From Paraburkholderia fungorum (GTDB lineage: Bacteria > Pseudomonadota > Gammaproteobacteria > Burkholderiales > Burkholderiaceae), in contig NZ_FNKP01000004.1 of the NCBI RefSeq assembly GCF_900099835.1, positions 1-64,000 on the forward strand: a stretch of 64,000 bases of DNA. Reading direction: 5' to 3'. The translations under genes were made by a program, and so were the position numbers. Positions within the stretch are counted from its first letter, which is position 1; each line of letters begins with the position of its first letter. Below are positions 57,079 to 64,000 of this stretch, in pieces. The notes under the pieces are model-generated. The model had not been told where the DNA came from. It saw only the letters and a list, made by a program, of their open reading frames with translations, and made no database searches.

Positions 57079-57098
57079 CGCCCCGCTTTCGCGGGGCG
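57079..57098. terminator. Bidirectional rho-independent terminator
   Basis: CGCCCCGC-TTTC-GCGGGGCG, a perfect 8-bp GC stem with a tetraloop, between convergent genes. On the minus strand it is followed by TTTTG, on the plus strand by CATTTACTTT, so it can end transcripts from both sides. Confidence 0.85.
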
Positions 57099-57120
57099 CA
57101 TTTACTTTGGCTTCCCAACT

Positions 57121-58317
57121 TCAGATTACCTTCTGACCCCTCAAAGTCTCAACGGTCTCCTCCGATCGACCAAGTTCTTTCAGGATTTCGCCAGAATGCT
57201 CACCCAGTCGCGGGGGAACGCCTTCGCTACGAAGGTCGACATCGAGCATATGGAACGGGGAGCCGACATAATGGATGCCCGATTTTGGTGGTACTTCCAC
57301 GAGAATGCCACGGTGCGCTACCTGAGGATCATTGACGACCTCAGGAATGGAATTGATGGGGCTGCACGGTACGTCGGCCGCTTCCAGAATACTCAGCCAT
57401 TCGTCGCGAGTGCGTTCTGCAAAACGCGCTTTGAGAAGGGGTTCGAGGTCCGCGTGATTTTCAGCTCGCATCGAACCATGCTCGAATCGTGGATCGTCCA
57501 TTAGCGGCTCCAGCTTCATCGCGTGACACATACGCTCCCATTGCGGTTCGGTATCGACGCAAATGGCAATTGGCAAGTCCGCCGTGTCGATCGCCTGAAA
57601 CGGCGCGATCAACGGATGGCGGCTGCCCAAACGGCGAGGAATATCACCCGTATTCATATAGCGCGATACTGCGTTCTCCATCAGTGCCAATTGGCAATCC
57701 ATCATCGACACGTCGATAAACGTGCCTTGACCGGACTTGTGGCGTCCCTCCAGCGCTGCAAGCACACTGACCGCACAGAACAGCCCGGACGCGATATCGC
57801 CGATGGAAACGCCCACTCGTGCGGGCGGACCGTCGCTTTCACCTGTGATACTCATCATCCCCGAAATCGCTTGGGCAACGACGTCGAAGGCCGGCTTATT
57901 TTTGTAGGGACCGGTCTGGCCATACCCGGAGATGGAGGCGTAGATCAGCCGGGGGTTGATCTTCGATGCATCCGCATACCCGAGGCCGAGTCGGTCCATC
58001 ACCCCTGCCCGATTGTTTTCAACCAGAATGTCGCAATCCGCCAATAGCTCACGGAAAATCTGTTTTCCCTCGTCGCTCTTCAAATTCAGCGTCAGACTAC
58101 GCTTGTTCCGGTTGACACTCATGAAGTAAAGGCTCTCTTCCTCACGGAAAGGTGCAACGGCGCGCGCAAAATCACCGCCGTCAGGCCTTTCGACCTTGAT
58201 GACTTCTGCCCCCATCATACCCATCATCCAGGTGCAATACGGTCCCGCCAACATTTGAGTGACATCCAAAACCTTCAACCCACTCAGCGGACCTTTAGAT
58301 GTTTTCTCTGAAGCCAT
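57121..58317 (-). CDS. Class III CoA-transferase (CaiB/BaiF family)
   Basis: A 398-residue type III CoA-transferase: N-terminal LKVLDVTQMLAGPYCTWMMG, MGAEVIKVERPDGGD, and catalytic Asp174 in VGVSIGDIASGLF. It moves CoA between carboxylic acids through an aspartyl anhydride, so it can activate the imported acid for the pathway encoded convergently to its left. It ends at the shared terminator. It is transcribed from the 58.3-59.1 kb region. Confidence 0.93.
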   Translation of the reverse strand: MASEKTSKGPLSGLKVLDVTQMLAGPYCTWMMGMMGAEVIKVERPDGGDFARAVAPFREEESLYFMSVNRNKRSLTLNLKSDEGKQIFRELLADCDILVENNRAGVMDRLGLGYADASKINPRLIYASISGYGQTGPYKNKPAFDVVAQAISGMMSITGESDGPPARVGVSIGDIASGLFCAVSVLAALEGRHKSGQGTFIDVSMMDCQLALMENAVSRYMNTGDIPRRLGSRHPLIAPFQAIDTADLPIAICVDTEPQWERMCHAMKLEPLMDDPRFEHGSMRAENHADLEPLLKARFAERTRDEWLSILEAADVPCSPINSIPEVVNDPQVAHRGILVEVPPKSGIHYVGSPFHMLDVDLRSEGVPPRLGEHSGEILKELGRSEETVETLRGQKVI

Positions 58318-59116
58318 AATTTTTCCTATTGAATATTGCGCGATTTTTCAAAATTACAAAGCACGAGTTGCCTCGACTGAAAAAAAAGCTTTGCAGGCGG
58401 ACACCGATACAGATCGGCCTTTGACAGAGACGCTTAAATTTCTCCACCGAATTTTTTCATTCGTATGCAACGTGAACTTCTCCAAGACAGGGCCGAAGAC
58501 GTTCAACATGGAACATGATCGATTTCCCATCGGACTTCCGTTTCGTGACCGGTGCTGCGCGCCACTCCCGTCTGTTACAAGTATTCCGAAGCCGAAATCG
58601 CGGAACAAGCACCTTCTAATCCGCTGATAGGTGCATAAATTGCACCGTTGCCTGAGGCCCTCTTGCCGCTGTTGCAAAGAGATCGTTCAGTGCGTTTGGC
58701 CAGCCGGATGTCGGGCAACTCACCGTACGCCAGCGCAACTCTCGTCTCCCGTGGAATGAACCTGGCAAAGAGCACGCATTGATCAGTCGGTGCACTTTTA
58801 TACGTGATGTCGAGCGAATGTGTCGGAGGTGAGAGATAGAGACTGTGCTCTGCCGATACCGCTCAGTTACCTTAAATCTACAGCTTCGTTCTGTTAAAGC
58901 TGCTTGTCCACAATTTCTGGCCTGCAAATACTTCGAACCGTATCGCGAAGAATTTGTGAACTAAATGATCCATGGTCCTTTCTGTCACACCAGCGGATCC
59001 GAAACGTGGGCAGCTTGCACATTGTTCGCTATGCAAATGAAGTCCCGTCATAAATCAAAAAAAGGCGACGTGCGGAAATATTTCGCCTCTTATCTAAACG
59101 AAGAACAGGAGAATCA
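58318..59116. other. 800-bp non-coding region between CoA-transferase and porin
   Basis: No gene is supported; open frames on the minus strand here have no family resemblance. It must contain the divergent promoters of the CoA-transferase and the porin. The last 100 bases before the porin are AT-rich. Confidence 0.5.
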
Positions 59117-60265
59117 ATGAAGAAGATCACGTTAGCCGCGTCCGCCATTTCGGTCATTGCCGCCTCGACCAGCGCGCAGGCCCAAAGCACTGTCACGCTT
59201 TACGGTTTGCTCGACGTGGGTATCGGCTATGTAAAGACGACCTCGGGAAACAGCTACCAGATGCTGTCCGGCAATCTGCAAGGCAGCCGCTGGGGGCTTA
59301 AAGGTCAGGAAGATCTTGGCGGCGGTTTGAAAGCCATTTTCCAGCTGGAGAACGGGTACAGCGTGGCGACAGGGAAACTAGGCCAGGGCGGCCGAGAGTT
59401 TGGCCGGCAAGCTACCGTTGGACTGACCAGCGCATCGTGGGGTACAGTGAAACTCGGACGGAGTTACGACGCCACGGTTGACCTCGTCCAAGGGGTGACA
59501 GGAGATCTCTACGGCGCGGTCTTTTCAACACCGGCTAATGTGGACAACAACGACAACAGCATGCGAGTGTCGAACCAGATCAAATACATCAGCCCAAACT
59601 ACGCCGGTCTGCAGTTCGAGGCGCAGTATGCACTTGGGGGCGCTGCGGGTGCGGTAGGCCAAGGTTACACGTATAGTGCCGGCGCTGCGTACACACACGG
59701 TGCACTAAGCGTCGCGGCGGCATACTTCCAGGCAACCAATCCGAACCCTGATGCGGCCAAGCGATCTGGGTGGACCAGTACAACCGCCGATTCAATTTTG
59801 AACGGCGCATCGATTACTGCGGGATATGGAACCGCTCATACGATTGCCATCTCGCAGGTGGCCGGTCAGTATGTGATCGGTCCTATGACCGTCGGCGTCG
59901 GCTATAGCAACACCCTCTTCAAGGCGGATGGCTTTTCCACCTTCAACTCCACCCAAAAATTCAATACCGGCAGAGCCTTCATCGGATATCAGGTGACGCC
60001 GGCCATCACTACTGCAATCGGGTACGCCTACACCTCTGCAACTGGCAATGCATCGGCACACTACAACCAGATTAGTGCAGCCAGCATGTACGCGCTATCG
60101 AAGCGTACCGATGTGTATGCCGTCGCAGGCTACCAGCGAGCCAGCGGCGAACAGCGCACGGCTGCGGGCGGCATTCAAAGCGCGCTTGCTTCGGTGGGAG
60201 ATTATGGAGTTGACGGCACAAAGGACCAGACTATCGCGATTGTCGGAATTCGACACAAGTTCTAA
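59117..60265 (+). CDS. Trimeric outer-membrane porin (Burkholderia OmpC type), second copy
   Basis: A 382-residue porin: signal peptide 1-22 (TSAQA-QST), mature QSTVTLYGLLDVGIGYV, LKGQEDLGGGLKAIFQLENG, and C-terminal VGIRHKF. AGGAG precedes the ATG. It shares family with the porin at 5937 but differs throughout. Its location beside the ABC importer/CoA-transferase genes suggests it serves the same substrate or that of the M14/beta-lactamase-like pair. Confidence 0.95.
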   Translation: MKKITLAASAISVIAASTSAQAQSTVTLYGLLDVGIGYVKTTSGNSYQMLSGNLQGSRWGLKGQEDLGGGLKAIFQLENGYSVATGKLGQGGREFGRQATVGLTSASWGTVKLGRSYDATVDLVQGVTGDLYGAVFSTPANVDNNDNSMRVSNQIKYISPNYAGLQFEAQYALGGAAGAVGQGYTYSAGAAYTHGALSVAAAYFQATNPNPDAAKRSGWTSTTADSILNGASITAGYGTAHTIAISQVAGQYVIGPMTVGVGYSNTLFKADGFSTFNSTQKFNTGRAFIGYQVTPAITTAIGYAYTSATGNASAHYNQISAASMYALSKRTDVYAVAGYQRASGEQRTAAGGIQSALASVGDYGVDGTKDQTIAIVGIRHKF

Positions 60266-60289
60266 GCGTCGACATAACGACTAAGCGAA

Positions 60290-60324
60290 CGGCACTTTCC
60301 ATTCTTACTGGACGGAAAGTGCCG
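60290..60324. terminator. Hairpin between convergent porin and M14 peptidase genes
   Basis: CGGCACTTTCC (60290-60300) and GGAAAGTGCCG (60314-60324) form a perfect 11-bp stem with a 13-nt loop, 25 bp after the porin stop. No T-run follows, but the position between convergent genes fits a terminator. Confidence 0.6.
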
Positions 60325-60363
60325 GTCCCCAGTTACGACTTCTCTGCGACTTACTTTGTGCGA

Positions 60364-63108
60364 TTACCTGTCGGATACCGAAAAAATTGCATTGAAAATA
60401 AACTTGTACGCCCCAGAAGTTTGACCGCGGAAGTTAACTTCAGGTCCGATCAGAATCAGTCGACCTTTCCCGACTTCTTTGGATACGATCGCAGCCGCGC
60501 CAGCCAATTCATCTTCCCGGAGCGCGAATCCGCTCTGCAATATATCCCGCCCGTCAAACCAGCAAGCGCAATTGGAACGCTCACGATGCTTGTTAGAAAA
60601 CACGGGGCTATGGTCAAAAATCAGATTCACGTCGTCGCCCATCCCCCACGCGAGCGGATGCTCATTATCGACTTTTGCTTTTACGACCGACAAAGGAATA
60701 TATGGACGTCCATCATGTCTGGAAACAGGACAGCCCAATGGCGAAGCGATATTCGTACCGCTGCCAATTCCAACCACGGAACCGCCAGACGTCAGAAAAT
60801 CACGGACGTTTTGCAATGTCTTTTCGTCCTCGACGTCCCCCAGCATATGGTGGTATCTGTCAGGAATATCCATGGGGGAAATCGGTGTGCTGTCGAGCGA
60901 ATTGAGGTAGGCGGCAGCTTCGTCTACAGGCTCGCCATCCACAGCGTCTCTAGCTGCCTTATTGATACTGCCGTCCGTTAGAAAGAGAACATCGAATGTA
61001 TCGCCCCAGTTCCCAGCCATCAGATCACCCGGGTACATCACTGTGTGGGGGAATTCGAATTCGTCCAGAGTCCACTGCAACCATCCTGCAGATCGCACGC
61101 CGCCGAACTTACTGACGATCCCGATTCGCGTGCCCCTAATCTCCTTCATCGTAAAGCATGGAGGCGCGCTTTGCGCAATGACGTCGAGTCCCAACTCCTG
61201 GATCCCACCACTCACTACCTTTAAAACATCCGTGTCTTGCGGTATCCAGAAAGCCCCTGAACGTAAGCTGACGCCGTCAAATACACTGGCTTGACATATC
61301 CGATGCACTTTTTTTCCCGCAGCAAGCAGACGGTTGATCAACCGATAGGCGTGATTAGACTCACAGCCCACCACAAACCCGATAACGGCTGAATGGGCAT
61401 AGCCTCCGATCAAACGCCCTGATGGAATAGCAATAGAAGACTCAATGGTCTCAAACGGCCCGTCAAATCCTTCCAGGATGCGATCGAATTCGATGCCCAT
61501 CTGATAAGCCAATGTGTAACCTGCAGCGTCGTACGGAAGCTCAATTGGACCGCCGGAGAACAACGGCATAGAGGGCCACTCATGCGATTCGAACATATCC
61601 AGGATGAACGGGCGATACGGCTGCGCCGTCTTGACGACCAGACTACCCGCTGCATAATTTCGGGTTCCAACGATAAACGCTCTTTTCGCACGCTCGACGC
61701 GTACACCCCCGCGAAGCAGCACATTCGCGAACGATACTGCGTTCGCGAAATCAGGCTGATCCGACGGGATGATATATCCGCGCGGGTTCCGAAGCGCGGG
61801 CTTACGCAAAACGGACGCGTGCCGCGAAGGGTCCGCTTCGCTCCAGCCTCGCAAATTCCCCACATGGATTCCGGATGCCCGGTCAAAAGCATCGTAGATA
61901 CGCTGCGACTGAAACGGATCCGGTGTCGTCAACGAAGCTAACTGGCTTGGCCCCATCGTCCACGTGTCGCGATTGCCGGCTTCGATTGCGTCCCGATTTG
62001 CCGTGTAGGTTGCCATCAACAACCGCTCTCGATTAGAGGCGACCCAGGCGAGGACCGCCTTCTGCGCCGAAATCTGATATTCGATTGTCGTTGCCGCTTG
62101 CCAGATTTGTGGAGCAAGCGCTAAAGGCTGTATTCCACTTGGCACATGACGCGCCGGGACGAAAGGAATTCGCTGCGGATGTGGGGTGCCGATCACCTCC
62201 GAGAGGATCCCCACTACGTTATGCAAATGAGCCGTCGTCGTAGACATGCCATTAGTCCATGCCGTATACGGAGCCGCATTCTGCATGTACGACCCGACCT
62301 TGCCCTCCGCGATGAGTCGATGGTGAACGGCCATGCCCAGTTCAGCGCTCGTCGCGAGGACAAGCGGCGGAGTATAAGCGTTGTTCGGGTCGCGGAAGGG
62401 GGGAACATACATCGCCCCCCCTAGAGGCCCCGTCTGATGAGGGTCATACGCAACCTGCGGAAACCACTCCCGGTACATGACTTCTGCTACGTTTCGTGTT
62501 TCCGCTGTCGCCGTGAAATGATAGTCACGATTGATATCGGAACCCGCATACCGAGGCATCAACTCCGGCGTCGCAAAGCGCCATTCCACCGGCCGTTTTG
62601 CGGGATCCCGCTCACGCATATACTCGCACGCAAAGTCCTCGTGACCATCCGGATTCGCATGTACCAGCAACAGCACCACCTCATCCAGAATTCTCAGGGT
62701 CTCCCGATCCGTTCCTGAGGCCAAGCGCCATGCCAGTTCGAACAGGGTCTGCGTCGGGAGAATCTCGTTATGGTGAACACCGGCATCGATAAATACCACG
62801 GCCTTGCCGTCGCGCGCCAACTCCGAAGCGCGACCATGATCGATATCGTAGGGTTGTGCCAGAGTGCGGGCCAGATCTCGATGTTTGTCAGCATTCACCA
62901 GATTGTCCGGCGACGAGATGATCAGCATGTACTGACGTCGCCCATATCCGGTAGCCCCGATATCCACCATTTTGATGCGTGACGATTGGGTCGCCAGCAA
63001 GGTCCAATATTCTACCAATTGAGTATAGTTAGCGAGATAGTAATCTTCGCCAATCTCGTGCCCCAAGAACTCTTTGGGCGATGTAATAGAATTCATTTCC
63101 AATCTCAT
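60364..63108 (-). CDS. M14-family zinc carboxypeptidase-like protein, large, no signal peptide
   Basis: A 914-residue protein. The N-terminal 350 residues are an M14 domain: zinc ligands His112-x2-Glu115 (GVHHNEILP) and His224 (YDPHQTG), with the NPDG and NRD (193-195) segments that bind substrate. The rest is a long C-terminal region with several alpha/beta segments, the last resembling a glutamine-amidotransferase-like fold (RDFLTSGGSVVGIGSGTNIA). No signal peptide or membrane helix is visible, so it is cytoplasmic unless exported otherwise. Either MRLEMNSI (63108) or MNSITS (63096) may be the start. It follows the beta-lactamase-like gene by 20 nt on the same strand, so they form an operon. 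M14 enzymes remove C-terminal amino acids or hydrolyse amides. Confidence 0.88.
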   Translation of the reverse strand: MRLEMNSITSPKEFLGHEIGEDYYLANYTQLVEYWTLLATQSSRIKMVDIGATGYGRRQYMLIISSPDNLVNADKHRDLARTLAQPYDIDHGRASELARDGKAVVFIDAGVHHNEILPTQTLFELAWRLASGTDRETLRILDEVVLLLVHANPDGHEDFACEYMRERDPAKRPVEWRFATPELMPRYAGSDINRDYHFTATAETRNVAEVMYREWFPQVAYDPHQTGPLGGAMYVPPFRDPNNAYTPPLVLATSAELGMAVHHRLIAEGKVGSYMQNAAPYTAWTNGMSTTTAHLHNVVGILSEVIGTPHPQRIPFVPARHVPSGIQPLALAPQIWQAATTIEYQISAQKAVLAWVASNRERLLMATYTANRDAIEAGNRDTWTMGPSQLASLTTPDPFQSQRIYDAFDRASGIHVGNLRGWSEADPSRHASVLRKPALRNPRGYIIPSDQPDFANAVSFANVLLRGGVRVERAKRAFIVGTRNYAAGSLVVKTAQPYRPFILDMFESHEWPSMPLFSGGPIELPYDAAGYTLAYQMGIEFDRILEGFDGPFETIESSIAIPSGRLIGGYAHSAVIGFVVGCESNHAYRLINRLLAAGKKVHRICQASVFDGVSLRSGAFWIPQDTDVLKVVSGGIQELGLDVIAQSAPPCFTMKEIRGTRIGIVSKFGGVRSAGWLQWTLDEFEFPHTVMYPGDLMAGNWGDTFDVLFLTDGSINKAARDAVDGEPVDEAAAYLNSLDSTPISPMDIPDRYHHMLGDVEDEKTLQNVRDFLTSGGSVVGIGSGTNIASPLGCPVSRHDGRPYIPLSVVKAKVDNEHPLAWGMGDDVNLIFDHSPVFSNKHRERSNCACWFDGRDILQSGFALREDELAGAAAIVSKEVGKGRLILIGPEVNFRGQTSGAYKFIFNAIFSVSDR

Positions 63109-63128
63109 GGGAGCGGTCGGGTGTGAAT

Positions 63129-64000
63129 CTAGGAAATCAGAACGAAATAGTCGTAAGCAAGACGTGCCACATCAGCGATTATCGAGTTTCGGTAAGCCAT
63201 ATTTTCGGGTGAATCTTTAACGTACACTGCTAAAGCAACAGTGCCCCGTCCATCCGGAAGTGTCAGGAATCCGACATCTGCTGCGGCACCGAGCCCGCTG
63301 CCAGTTTTATTGGCGAACGGCACGCCCTGCGGTAGCCGGCCTTTAACACGTTCCGGACTGGTCGTCGTGCGACTCATGATGTCAAGAAGCAAATCACGCG
63401 ATGCTCTGGTTATTCCTTTTCCAGACCACAGCGCATTGAGCAATTCGATCATCGTGTACGGTGTGCATTGGTCACGCAAATCGTTGCGATAATCGGTTTT
63501 TTCGCCGTGCATCCGGTTTCGCGCGTCGATCACGTCGAAGGATGCGTTTCGCAGCGCATCGCGCTCCGAAACGTCAAATGGAAGCTCCGCAATATCGTGC
63601 AGTACACACAGTGCGTGGCGCATGGTGTACCGTGATTCGAAACCTTCGATTCCAAGCACGGTTTCGACATAGTCGGCGACAGCCTCCGCCCCTCCTGCCA
63701 CCCGGAACATCACGTCCGTCGACGTGTTGCAGCTGCGGGTGATCATCGGTTCAAGTAAGTTCATCACCGAGAGCGCGACCCCATCATGCAAAAACTCCTC
63801 ACCTAGCGGCCCCCCTGAATTCATCTCACTCGACTGGACTTCGATCCAATCGCTCAAGGCCAGCTCACCTGCATCCACAAGGGCCAGTACCTTCATCGCG
63901 ATGGCGATCTTGATGGTACTTTCGAGCGGGAAGCGGCAATCCTCATGAAGCCCCAGTCGCTCTCCGGTCTCTACATGCAACGCCGACACACCCACGCTGC
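63129..64000 (-). CDS. Class A beta-lactamase-like serine hydrolase, N-terminus beyond the window
   Basis: At least 290 residues of a penicillin-binding/class A fold. Ser-x-x-Lys is LESTIKIAIAM; the S-D-N motif is altered to SCN (ITRSCNTSTD); K-T-G is intact (PFANKTGSGLG). The frame is open to the right edge, so the start, and any signal peptide, lie outside. The Asp of SDN and a clear Glu166-type loop (E-x-x-L-N) are not seen, so true beta-lactam resistance is uncertain; it may be an amidase or esterase of the beta-lactamase2 group. It is co-directional with the M14 gene, 20 nt apart. Confidence 0.88.
   Translation of the reverse strand, partial: SVGVSALHVETGERLGLHEDCRFPLESTIKIAIAMKVLALVDAGELALSDWIEVQSSEMNSGGPLGEEFLHDGVALSVMNLLEPMITRSCNTSTDVMFRVAGGAEAVADYVETVLGIEGFESRYTMRHALCVLHDIAELPFDVSERDALRNASFDVIDARNRMHGEKTDYRNDLRDQCTPYTMIELLNALWSGKGITRASRDLLLDIMSRTTTSPERVKGRLPQGVPFANKTGSGLGAAADVGFLTLPDGRGTVALAVYVKDSPENMAYRNSIIADVARLAYDYFVLIS

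Noticed and set aside
58354..58927. Two overlapping minus-strand frames of about 100 codons between the CoA-transferase and the porin
   Set aside because: Neither has a ribosome site or recognisable domain; the region is better read as divergent promoter sequence.

Overview
The window looks like a chromosome or megaplasmid segment of a soil- or plant-associated member of the Burkholderiaceae (Paraburkholderia/Caballeronia/Burkholderia sensu lato). The reasons are GC-rich coding sequence, two Burkholderia-type trimeric porins (mature N-termini starting Q-S-x-V-T-L-Y-G), a full-length 1312-residue PutA, many short-chain dehydrogenases (SDR), LysR/GntR/AraC regulators, and dense catabolic clusters mixed with decayed insertion sequences. 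This assignment is inference from gene content; I could not run a database search.

Layout. (1) 0.1-3.3 kb, minus strand: a Rieske aromatic oxygenase operon (ferredoxin, small recombinase-HTH-like protein, Rieske oxygenase, SDR, cupin), with a promoter and a perfect inverted-repeat operator candidate in front. (2) 3.7-4.75 kb: remnants of a Dabb/EthD-like protein and a major facilitator (MFS) permease. (3) 5.0-10.2 kb: a GntR regulator divergent from porin, alpha/beta-hydrolase, SDR and an MFS permease of the anion:cation symporter (ACS) type, followed by a decayed thiamine-diphosphate (ThDP) decarboxylase. (4) 11.9-15.5 kb: a divergent HxlR/QorB pair, a broken IS3 element, a small membrane protein and a MarR regulator. 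(5) 16-20.4 kb: an insertion-sequence graveyard, with an IS110 copy split by an IS21-type element, plus a decayed IS3. (6) 20.7-31.3 kb: a minus-strand four-gene envelope module (DUF1329, DUF1302, MMPL/RND transporter, YCF48-like), then cupin, SnoaL-like and PhyH-type dioxygenase genes with a divergent AraC regulator. (7) 31.4-39.1 kb: putA, an NCS1-type permease with a small one-helix protein upstream, a DJ-1/PfpI protein and a PilZ-domain protein. (8) 39.2-40.1 kb: a second, inverted IS110 remnant. (9) 40.1-47.6 kb: LysR, a divergent inositol-phosphatase-like protein, a coenzyme-F420-type oxidoreductase, a run of unrecognised small genes, a broken ligD and an MFS remnant. (10) 47.8-60.3 kb: a complete-looking uptake and CoA-catabolism locus (thioesterase, LysR, thiolase-like, OB-fold, MaoC, SDR, ABC importer, crotonase, CoA-transferase, porin). 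(11) 60.4-64 kb: a minus-strand pair, a class A beta-lactamase-like hydrolase (cut by the window edge) followed by a large M14 carboxypeptidase.

How they fit together: most intact genes form self-contained catabolic loci with their own regulator and often their own porin, permease and oxidoreductases. The strongest candidates for undescribed biology are the 47.8-60.3 kb CoA-dependent uptake/degradation locus with its neighbouring beta-lactamase-like/M14 pair, and the 20.7-31.3 kb locus joining a putative hydrophobic-cargo envelope machine to an Fe/2-oxoglutarate dioxygenase operon. No rRNA, tRNA or CRISPR array was recognised.
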